A DNA stretch of 5,439 bases from Bryobacteraceae bacterium (GTDB lineage Bacteria; Acidobacteriota; Terriglobia; Bryobacterales; Bryobacteraceae): contig JAICMB010000265.1 of assembly GCA_025929455.1 (NCBI GenBank), positions 1-5,439 of the forward strand, written 5' to 3'. A program made the position numbers and the translations under genes. Numbering within the stretch: the first letter of the stretch is position 1; every line of letters begins with the position of its first letter. Below are positions 1-5,439 of the stretch, in pieces. Under the pieces are notes generated by a model. It had not been told where the DNA came from and did no database searches. It saw nothing but the letters and a program-made list of their open reading frames with translations.

Positions 1-797
1 ACTTGAAAAGCCCGCGTCCTGGCGAGGCGGATGTCGATGCCTGGGAGGTCAACGCGGCCAACCCGTATTGCCCTCGCCCGTGCTGGATCTACTTGGCCCG
101 GGTAATACGTCTGCGCGTAATACAACGCTGTCCCGTTCGATCTGACTGCCGGTTCAGAGGGCCATTCCGAAACTGCTGTGAGGCCGAATACCCTGAAGGC
201 TTCCCCGTTTTGAGCCGCGCCGGCGGATAGATAATACGTGCCGGGTGAGAGACCCGCAATTGCATACTTTCCCGCCTGATCCGTGGTTATGAAGCCGCCG
301 GTCGACTCCAGCGGGAAACCCGGCTGCAATGCGCGCCTCAGGAGCCGCAATTGCACGGATGCCACCGGATCGCCGTCCGCATCGGAAACCTTACCGGAGA
401 TCGTCACCGAGTGCGCCATGGTGATGTCGATTCGATTCGAGCGTTGGCCCGCGCTCAGCGTGATTGGGGTAAGGGTTTCGTGGGGATTGTTGCGAAAATT
501 CCCATGGAGGTATCCCGCGCGGTCAGCCGACAACATGTAGGTTCCAGGGTCGATCGCGGTGAAACAAAACCTGCCGTCTGGTCCGCTGTTGGTCTGATAA
601 ACGCGGTGCGGCTCAGATCCCGGCTGGCTGGTCAGAGTCAAACCGGCTTTCTGCACCGGCCGGCCGCTCAGGTCGGTCACGCGGCCCGCGAGACTCGCAA
701 GACTCGCCGATGCGGCGTCCTTTGGGCGCTGCAGTTGCTGCGCCGTCGCGAGCATCACGAGAATTGCCGAGGCCAGGAGAGGTTTACGCAGATTCAT
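1..797 (-). CDS. Secreted carboxypeptidase-regulatory-like domain protein (partial, 3' end off window)
   Basis: I translated this frame by hand on the minus strand: it is open from ATG at 797 to the left edge, giving 265 residues with no stop. An in-frame TAG at 813-815 makes this ATG the first possible one. Residues 1-19 look like a signal peptide (basic MNLRK, hydrophobic LLASAILVML, then ATA before Q20). Two CarboxypepD_reg-like (transthyretin/Ig-like) domains follow: about 36-92, with GRVTDLSGRPV and later FTAIDPGTYMLSA, and about 132-193, with SGKVSDADGDPV and IAGLSPGTYYLSA. A segment with YYPGQVDPARA (231-241) follows, which I recall as common after such domains in acidobacterial secreted proteins. 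These domains are usually structural or binding modules on exported proteins; nothing catalytic is visible. What lies downstream cannot be seen, so the function is unknown. No clear Shine-Dalgarno precedes the start. Confidence 0.85.
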   Translation of the reverse strand, partial: MNLRKPLLASAILVMLATAQQLQRPKDAASASLASLAGRVTDLSGRPVQKAGLTLTSQPGSEPHRVYQTNSGPDGRFCFTAIDPGTYMLSADRAGYLHGNFRNNPHETLTPITLSAGQRSNRIDITMAHSVTISGKVSDADGDPVASVQLRLLRRALQPGFPLESTGGFITTDQAGKYAIAGLSPGTYYLSAGAAQNGEAFRVFGLTAVSEWPSEPAVRSNGTALYYAQTYYPGQVDPARARAIRVGRVDLPGIDIRLARTRAFQ

Positions 798-804
798 TCG
801 AATG
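795..804. repeat. Perfect 10-bp palindrome over the start codon
   Basis: CATTCGAATG is a perfect palindrome that includes the start codon of the leftmost gene (795-797). It sits just downstream of a TAGAAT hexamer. It could be an operator or an mRNA feature, but a 10-bp palindrome can also occur by chance. Confidence 0.25.
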
Positions 805-809
805 CTGAC

Positions 810-815
810 ATTCTA
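810..815 (-). promoter_or_regulatory. Possible -10 box for the leftmost gene
   Basis: On the minus strand the hexamer reads TAGAAT, a five-of-six match to TATAAT. It ends 12 nt before the ATG at 797. No recognisable TTGACA-like element lies 16-18 bp upstream. If used, transcription would start only about five nt before the start codon, giving a nearly leaderless mRNA. This is a prediction from sequence alone. Confidence 0.3.
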
Positions 816-894
816 GGCGGATTCGTCGGATGCAGGCTGCGTTCGTCAGCGGCCCTGCATGGTCGAAACCTCCGGGCATGGTGCGGCAGAGGAT

Positions 895-939
895 GAGGCG
901 GGTTTGGAAACCCGCCGCAGGCTGAAAGCCTGCCCCACG
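895..939. repeat. Paired-hairpin GC-rich repeat, copy 1
   Basis: Read on the plus strand it begins GAGGCGGG and ends CTGCCCCACG, and it holds two adjacent inverted repeats. The first pairs GGCGGGTTT (897-905) with AAACCCGCC (908-916). The second pairs GCAGGCT (917-923) with AGCCTGC (927-933) around GAA. It abuts the stop codon of the MetE-like gene (940-942). A second element with the same ends lies at 3735-3775. There is no T-run after the hairpins on either strand, so it resembles a REP-like dispersed repeat more than an intrinsic terminator. The remaining intergenic bases, 798-894, hold no gene that I can support. Confidence 0.7.
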
Positions 940-2148
940 TTACGCGCCGGCGCGCTTGCGGCCGGGGACGACGTCGATTTGCAAGGCGGGGTCGGCGGCG
1001 GGGACGGGCGTTTCGGGCACTCCGAGTTCGCGCCGCACAATGTTGCAGCCCTGCGCGATCGCGCTTGCCTTATAGAACGCGATTTCGCGGTTACAGCCCT
1101 GGCGGCCGAAGCCGCAGTCGCTCGACACGATCAGCTTTTCGGCCGGGATGTACTTCAGCGCTTTGCGGATTTCGCCCGCGACGTCTTCCGGGCGGTCGGC
1201 CTGCAGCACGCGATGGCTCACCGCGCCGATGCAGATCTTCTTTTTAAGATCGTTCTTGAACGGCGCGAACAGTTCGAGATCCTTCTGGTTGCGGTCCTTC
1301 ATTTCGAGCGTCCAGACATCGCCGCGGCAGCGCTCCAGATAAATCTCCAGCGAATTCGCGTAGCTGGTGTCTTCCATGACGCGCTGCATGTTCGGATTGC
1401 CCCAGCAGGTGTGAATCCATAGCTCGACGTCATCCAACCCCTGCACCTCTCGATTGAACGCGTCAACCATGAATTTCACTTCTTCATGGTCTTTACCGTA
1501 CGTGTTCGCCATGAAGTGGAACGTGGGCTCTTCGATCTGGATGCAGCGGCAGCCAGCGTCGCGCAGCGCCAGCAGTTCCTTGTTCATCGCTTCCGCCATA
1601 TCCCAGATCACTTGGCGGTTGTCCTTGTACTTGGGCGTGTGTATGTCGAGGAAGAGCGCCATCACCTGCGAGCAGCACGTTCCAAACTTGACGGGCTTGC
1701 TTGCCTTGCCCTGCACCATGCGCCAGATCTTCGGATAATCGAGCGGGCGGTGCTCGATCTTATCGACCACGTGGGGCCAGCGCCAGCCGGTGTAAATTTC
1801 ATTAAGCAGCGTGCCCGCAGGATAGTGCAGCCAGGGCGCAGTGGTTTCCTCCGGCTGCAGGTAATCACCTTCGAAACCCGCCCAGCGCTGTAGCGGGTAA
1901 TGGTGCCATGCGGGGCCCGCGAGATCCTCATCGACATGAAAATCACCGTGGGTGAGAATATCGAGCCCGGCGCGCTCCTGATCGCTGATGAGGACCGCCA
2001 GCGCGTCCTGAAATTTCTCGCGGAAGCGGACGTCGAGCATGCACGTATCGAGCGGACGCCCCCACATGCTGGTATCAAACCAGCGCGGGCGCGGGAACGA
2101 ACCCGTTGTGGTGCTCGGCAAAACTAGGTTGGCGGTGGCGGTGAACAT
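940..2148 (-). CDS. Short MetE-like (cobalamin-independent methionine synthase catalytic-domain) protein
   Basis: A 402-residue protein matching the catalytic C-terminal half of MetE; full MetE is about 750 residues, so the N-terminal folate-associated half is absent. Family signatures are STTTGSFPRP (12-21), HGDFHVDE (68-74 region), IQIEEPTFHF (203-212), IHTCWGN (245-251), LEMKDR (281-286) and SSDCGFGRQG (342-351). The four MetE zinc ligands appear to be H246, C248, E282 and C345, so a zinc-thiolate methyl- or alkyl-transfer site is likely intact in this cytosolic TIM-barrel. The substrate is uncertain. It could be a short methionine synthase using a non-folate methyl donor, or a relative such as epoxyalkane:coenzyme M transferase, which shares this fold. 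The start ATG at 2146-2148 has a weak AGAAG upstream. It is divergent from the ComM-like gene and 142 bp upstream of the leftmost gene on the same strand. No cobalamin or methionine gene is adjacent. Confidence 0.88.
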   Translation of the reverse strand: MFTATANLVLPSTTTGSFPRPRWFDTSMWGRPLDTCMLDVRFREKFQDALAVLISDQERAGLDILTHGDFHVDEDLAGPAWHHYPLQRWAGFEGDYLQPEETTAPWLHYPAGTLLNEIYTGWRWPHVVDKIEHRPLDYPKIWRMVQGKASKPVKFGTCCSQVMALFLDIHTPKYKDNRQVIWDMAEAMNKELLALRDAGCRCIQIEEPTFHFMANTYGKDHEEVKFMVDAFNREVQGLDDVELWIHTCWGNPNMQRVMEDTSYANSLEIYLERCRGDVWTLEMKDRNQKDLELFAPFKNDLKKKICIGAVSHRVLQADRPEDVAGEIRKALKYIPAEKLIVSSDCGFGRQGCNREIAFYKASAIAQGCNIVRRELGVPETPVPAADPALQIDVVPGRKRAGA

Positions 2149-2159
2149 GACGCTTCTAA

Positions 2160-2165
2160 ATTATA
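2160..2165 (-). promoter_or_regulatory. Possible -10 box for the MetE-like gene
   Basis: On the minus strand this reads TATAAT, a perfect consensus hexamer in an AT-rich patch of an otherwise GC-rich region. It ends 11 nt before the ATG at 2148. The region 16-18 bp upstream reads CCTTCG or similar and is a poor -35. The predicted transcript would start around 2153, leaving a leader of about five nt that would lose most of the AGAAG motif. The assignment rests on hexamer match and position only. Confidence 0.4.
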
Positions 2166-2186
2166 CGAACGATTCCCTGATACGAA
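2163..2186. repeat. Direct repeat ATACGAA in the divergent gap
   Basis: ATACGAA occurs at 2163-2169 and again at 2180-2186, 17 bp apart start to start, between two divergent genes (gap 2149-2212). The first copy overlaps the candidate -10 box. It may be a pair of regulator half-sites, or coincidence. Confidence 0.25.
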
Positions 2187-2212
2187 GGCGAGCCGCGCGC
2201 CACTACTGAGAC

Positions 2213-3733
2213 ATGGCCCTCTTCCGCACGCGCAGCGCCGCCGTCTTCGGCATCGACGCTCACCCCATCGATGTCGAAGTCGACATGTATCCCGGCGGCA
2301 GCGCGCGCGATTTCGTCACTGTCGGCATGCCGGACACAGCGGTGCGCGAGAGCCGCGAGCGCATCAAATCGGCGCTGCTCAATTCCGGCTTCGGGTATCC
2401 GAACAAGTCGGTGACGATCAATCTCGCTCCGGCGAATGTGCGCAAAGAGGGCGCGGGCTTCGATCTGCCGATGGCGCTGGGCATTCTCGGCGCGATGGGG
2501 ACGGTGCGTGGCATGGGCGATCATCTGCTCGCCGGCGAACTATCGCTCGACGGCACGCTGCGTCCGATTCGCGGTGCGCTGTCTATCGCGGTGTGTGCGC
2601 GCAGGCAAGGGATTACGAATCTCATCGTTCCCGAAGACAACGCCGCTGAAGCCGCGGTCGCCGAAGGTGTGCGCGTGTTCGGGTTGAAGCATCTGTCGGA
2701 GGTTGTGGCGCTGCTGAACGAACCGGAGCGCTTCAGCCCGGCGGCCTGTCCCGACTTTAAAGCAAGCGCCGCCGCGCAGGACATTCCCGACTTTGCCGAC
2801 GTGCGCGGCCAGATCACCGCCAAACGCGCGTTAGAGATCGCCGCGGCCGGGAATCATAACGTCTTGATGATTGGCCCGCCCGGGTCCGGGAAGACGATGC
2901 TCGCGCGGCGACTGCCTGGTATCTTGCCGCCGCTGACTTTGAAAGAGGCGCTCGAAACTACGCAGGTGCACAGCGTCGCCGGCCTGCTCGCGCGCGGCGC
3001 TGGGTTGCTCAGCGAGCGGCCATTCCGCGCGCCGCACCACACCATCTCCGATGCCGGGCTGATCGGCGGCGGCACGGGCACGCCCCGCCCCGGCGAAGTG
3101 AGCCTCGCGCACCATGGCGTGCTGTTCCTCGACGAGTTGCCCGAATTTCCGCGCAACGTGCTCGAGCTGCTGCGGCAGCCGCTCGAAGAAAACTCCGTCA
3201 CGCTCGCGCGCAGCAATATGACGATCGCGTTTCCCGCGGAGTTCATGTTGATCGGCGCGATGAATCCGTGCCCGTGCGGGTATTACGGCGACTCCTCGCG
3301 CGAGTGCCGCTGCACGGGCGCCATTATCCAGCGCTATCTCGGCAAAGTCAGCGGGCCGCTGCTCGACCGCATCGACCTGCACATCGAAGTGCCGGCCGTG
3401 CCCTACAAAGAATTGCGCGGCACGAACAGCAGCGCGGGCTCGGCGCACATGCGCGAACGTGTCGCCGCCGCGCGCGAGCGGCAGCAGCGGCGCGGTTTTC
3501 TGAACGCGCACATTCCGGCGCAAGCGCTGCGTGGTCTCTGCGCGCTGGATGAAGCAGGCGAGCGCACCCTGGAGATGGCCGTCCGCCGCATGGGCTTCAG
3601 CGCCCGCGCGCACGACCGCATTCTGAAAGTTGCGCGCACCATCGCAGACCTGGACGCCAGCGCGAACGTTACGGCCAAGCATTTGGCCGAAGCCGTGCAG
3701 TACCGGAGCCTCGACCGCAACTACTGGACGTAG
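2213..3733 (+). CDS. comM: YifB/ComM family Mg-chelatase-like AAA+ ATPase
   Basis: A complete 506-residue protein, about the usual family length. The N-terminal ChlI/Lon-S5-like domain spans roughly 15-165, with VGMPDTAVRESRERI (37-51), TINLAPANVRKEG (68-80) and LLAGELSLDGTLRPIRG (105-121). The AAA+ domain follows, with Walker A GPPGSGKT (221-228), RAPHHTISDAGLIGGG (272-287), Walker B VLFLDELPEF (303-312) and GPLLDRIDLHIEVP (381-394), where R386 is a likely arginine finger. Four cysteines in NPCPCGYYGDSSRECRC (C353, C355, C365, C367) form the family's probable metal site. The C-terminal helical domain carries GFSARAHDRILKVARTIADL (461-480). ComM is known as a hexameric branch-migration helicase that helps integrate donor DNA during natural transformation; this role is inferred for this protein. 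The stop TGA in frame at 2207-2209 fixes ATG 2213 as the first ATG. There is only a weak Shine-Dalgarno. No competence gene is adjacent, which is common for this gene. Confidence 0.95.
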   Translation: MALFRTRSAAVFGIDAHPIDVEVDMYPGGSARDFVTVGMPDTAVRESRERIKSALLNSGFGYPNKSVTINLAPANVRKEGAGFDLPMALGILGAMGTVRGMGDHLLAGELSLDGTLRPIRGALSIAVCARRQGITNLIVPEDNAAEAAVAEGVRVFGLKHLSEVVALLNEPERFSPAACPDFKASAAAQDIPDFADVRGQITAKRALEIAAAGNHNVLMIGPPGSGKTMLARRLPGILPPLTLKEALETTQVHSVAGLLARGAGLLSERPFRAPHHTISDAGLIGGGTGTPRPGEVSLAHHGVLFLDELPEFPRNVLELLRQPLEENSVTLARSNMTIAFPAEFMLIGAMNPCPCGYYGDSSRECRCTGAIIQRYLGKVSGPLLDRIDLHIEVPAVPYKELRGTNSSAGSAHMRERVAAARERQQRRGFLNAHIPAQALRGLCALDEAGERTLEMAVRRMGFSARAHDRILKVARTIADLDASANVTAKHLAEAVQYRSLDRNYWT

Positions 3734-3734
3734 C

Positions 3735-3775
3735 GAGGCGGGCGAACGGCAGGCAGCAAGACTGCCTGCCCCACG
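3735..3775. repeat. Paired-hairpin GC-rich repeat, copy 2
   Basis: It begins GAGGCGGG and ends CTGCCCCACG like the element at 895-939. A perfect 9-bp stem pairs GGCAGGCAG (3748-3756) with CTGCCTGCC (3762-3770) around a five-base loop. The first hairpin of copy 1 is degenerate here (GGCGGGCGAACG). It starts one base after the stop of the ComM-like gene. No T-run follows, so Rho-independent termination is not supported, although the stem could stabilise the mRNA 3' end or weaken read-through. Confidence 0.65.
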
Positions 3776-3786
3776 CGCAGCGAGCT

Positions 3787-5439
3787 ATGGACGCCGTGTT
3801 ACGATACTCCGTACAGTTCATGAAGTGGGCGAAGTCCCTGGTTGTCTGTAGTTGTCTCGCGGCTCCGGCGTTCGCCGCAAAATCCGCTCCCCCGCCGCGC
3901 ACGGTCACGTTCTACGGCAACATTGCACCGATTATTTATAGCCAGTGCTCGGCGTGTCACCGGCCGGGCGAGTCCGCACCTTTTTCGCTGCTCAGCTACG
4001 AGGATGTAAAGCGGCGCGCCTCGCAGATTGCCGCCGTTACGAAAAAGCGCTTCATGCCGCCGTGGCTTCCCGAGCACGGCTACGGCGAGTTCGTCCAGGA
4101 GCGGTATCTCACTGACGCACAGATTCAACTCATTCAGGACTGGGTGAAACAAGGTGCGCCGGCGGGTTCTGCGATGCACGCTGCGGCGCCGCCGAAGTTC
4201 TCCTCCGACTGGCAGCTAGGGCCTCCCGATCTTATTTTGCGTGTGGGTAAGCCATATACAATTCCCGCTGAAAGCCGCGAGATCTTCTGGAATTTCGTGC
4301 TGCCGGTCCCGATTACGACAACACGGTGGGTGCGGGCGATTGAAGTGCGGCCGGGCAATCCGCGCGTCTTCCATCATGCGAACGTGATCATCGACCGCTC
4401 TCGCGCCGCTCGCCGGCACGAAGTCTCTCCGGGTGCAGGTTTTCCCGGAATGGACCTGGCATTCGAGGAGGAGACGTTCGATCCGGACGGGCACTTCATG
4501 TCGTGGAAGCCGGGCGGCGATCCCGAGGTGGAGCCCGACGGCATGGCATGGCGCGCCGACCCCGGCATGGATCTGATCCTGAACGTCCACATGCGCCCGA
4601 CCGGCAAACCGGAAACCGTGAGCCCCATGATCGGGCTTTATTTCACCGATAAGCCGCAGACGCAATTTCCGATGCTGGTACAGCTCGAGCACGATTCCAA
4701 GATCGACATTCCGCCCGGCGACAAGAATTTCCTGATCAGCGACGACTTTCGCTTTCCGATGGATTTGAAGGTGCTCGCGATCTATCCGCACGCGCATTAT
4801 CTGTGCAAGCTCATGGAGGTGTACGCCACGCTGCCCGACGGTACACGCAAGTGGCTGGTCCGCATTCCCGCTTGGGACTTGAACTGGCAGGGCGTATTCC
4901 GGCTGAAAACTCCACTGGTGTTGCCGAAGGGCACGGTGGTCTCCATGCGCTATCACTACGACAACTCGACGGGCAATGTCAGGAATCCGAACAATCCGCC
5001 GAAACGCGTGAAAGCGGGCAACGAGTCGACAGCGGAGATGGGCCACTTCTGGATGCAGGTATTGCCGGTGGCGGGCGGCGATCTCCGCGCTCCGCTGCAG
5101 GAAGCGATCTCTACGCAGCGGCTTGCCAAATATCCCGACGACTTCAACGCCAATTACGATATGGGCGACCTGCTGCTCACCAGGGACAATGCCGCCGCGG
5201 CGATCGGGTATTTCGAGAAGGCTTGCAACGCCGATCCACGCAGCGTCGTGGCCGCCTCGGAGTTAGGCGTCGCGTACTTCACGGCTTCCAAGTTGACTGA
5301 GGCCGAGGCGCAGTTCAAGCGTGCGCTGGCGCTTGACCCGTCTTACACCGACGCGCGTTTCAATCTCGCGAGCGTGGAGGCGTCCGCAGGCAACTGGCAG
5401 GCCGCCGCCGCGGACTATAAACAGGTCCTTACAGTGCGA
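3787..5439 (+). CDS. Exported cytochrome c / PHM-like copper monooxygenase / TPR fusion protein (partial, 3' end off window)
   Basis: I translated this frame by hand: 551 codons, open to the right edge. The ATG at 3820 (residue 12) is a strong alternative start, because MKWAKS plus a short hydrophobic run ending PAFA makes a compact signal peptide and the preceding codons (TTA, CGA, GTA) look unlike the rest. Residues 39-125 form a cytochrome c-like domain with heme motif C54-S-A-C57-H58 and a possible axial M90 in RFMPPW. Residues about 145-430 resemble the two copper domains of peptidylglycine alpha-hydroxylating monooxygenase (PHM): HH at 196-197, H268 in NVHMRPTGK, PHAHYL giving H335 and H337, and M418 in TAEMGHFW. 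TPR units follow at about 449-486 and 487-520, with a third cut by the edge. A periplasmic redox enzyme is likely; the substrate is unknown. PHM disulfides are absent, since the mature part visible here has only C54, C57, C340 and C480. Confidence 0.87.
   Translation, partial: MDAVLRYSVQFMKWAKSLVVCSCLAAPAFAAKSAPPPRTVTFYGNIAPIIYSQCSACHRPGESAPFSLLSYEDVKRRASQIAAVTKKRFMPPWLPEHGYGEFVQERYLTDAQIQLIQDWVKQGAPAGSAMHAAAPPKFSSDWQLGPPDLILRVGKPYTIPAESREIFWNFVLPVPITTTRWVRAIEVRPGNPRVFHHANVIIDRSRAARRHEVSPGAGFPGMDLAFEEETFDPDGHFMSWKPGGDPEVEPDGMAWRADPGMDLILNVHMRPTGKPETVSPMIGLYFTDKPQTQFPMLVQLEHDSKIDIPPGDKNFLISDDFRFPMDLKVLAIYPHAHYLCKLMEVYATLPDGTRKWLVRIPAWDLNWQGVFRLKTPLVLPKGTVVSMRYHYDNSTGNVRNPNNPPKRVKAGNESTAEMGHFWMQVLPVAGGDLRAPLQEAISTQRLAKYPDDFNANYDMGDLLLTRDNAAAAIGYFEKACNADPRSVVAASELGVAYFTASKLTEAEAQFKRALALDPSYTDARFNLASVEASAGNWQAAAADYKQVLTVR

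Noticed and set aside
351..896. 181-codon plus-strand open frame on the left
   Set aside because: It overlaps the minus-strand secreted protein, whose signal peptide and two repeated domains are clear. The plus-strand translation shows no motifs.
859..1422. 187-codon plus-strand open frame over the end of the MetE-like gene
   Set aside because: It runs antisense to the zinc-ligand region of the MetE-like protein and reads through the hairpin repeat.
2831..3682. 283-codon minus-strand open frame opposite the ComM-like gene
   Set aside because: The plus strand encodes a full set of AAA+ motifs here. The antisense product is Arg/Ala-rich without recognisable motifs, as expected for a mirror frame in GC-rich coding DNA.
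2213..3733. Magnesium chelatase subunit ChlI/BchI
   Set aside because: The 506-residue length, the ChlI-like N-terminal domain placed before the AAA+ core, and the NPCPCG...CRC motif fit YifB/ComM. No chlorophyll-synthesis neighbours are present.
3748..3772. Hairpin after the ComM-like gene as a Rho-independent terminator
   Set aside because: The stem is strong, but it is followed by CCACGCGC rather than a run of T, so it does not meet the terminator pattern.
3844..3858. Lipoprotein signal (lipobox) around C21/C23 of the cytochrome/PHM protein
   Set aside because: The residues before the cysteines (LVV-C and VCS-C) do not fit the usual small-residue lipobox well, whereas PAFA just downstream is a good signal peptidase I site.
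4216..5046. 276-codon minus-strand open frame opposite the cytochrome/PHM gene
   Set aside because: It is His/Arg/Val-rich with no domain signature and lies wholly opposite a well-supported coding frame.

Overview
The window is a high-GC bacterial chromosome segment with four protein genes, two of them cut by the window edges. It most resembles an Acidobacteriota (Solibacter/Bryobacter-like) genome. That is an inference from the gene types: a secreted protein with tandem carboxypeptidase-regulatory-like domains, a cytochrome c/copper-monooxygenase/TPR fusion, a short MetE-like protein, and GC-rich paired-hairpin repeats ending in CTGCCCCACG. No rRNA, tRNA, CRISPR, IS element or phage gene was seen.

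Layout. Positions 1-797 (minus) hold the N-terminal 265 residues of a secreted protein with two CarboxypepD_reg-like beta-sandwich domains; its 3' end lies beyond the window. Positions 798-939 are intergenic and contain repeat copy 1. Positions 940-2148 (minus) encode a 402-residue protein equivalent to the catalytic C-terminal half of cobalamin-independent methionine synthase, with all four zinc ligands. A 64-bp divergent gap (2149-2212) holds a TATAAT hexamer and a short direct repeat. Positions 2213-3733 (plus) encode a complete YifB/ComM-type Mg-chelatase-like AAA+ ATPase. Repeat copy 2 lies just after its stop. From about 3787 to the right edge (plus) runs an exported protein with an N-terminal CxxCH cytochrome domain, a two-domain region carrying a complete PHM-like set of copper ligands, and at least two TPR units; it is open at the window end.

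The genes do not form an obvious single pathway. The two minus-strand genes are co-directional but separated by 142 bp with a repeat between them, and the two plus-strand genes are separated by 53 bp with a repeat between them, so each may be its own transcription unit. The points most worth attention are the cytochrome-PHM-TPR fusion, the two matching hairpin repeats that each abut a stop codon, and the apparent Glu/Asp exchange at the homocysteine-binding positions of the MetE-like protein.
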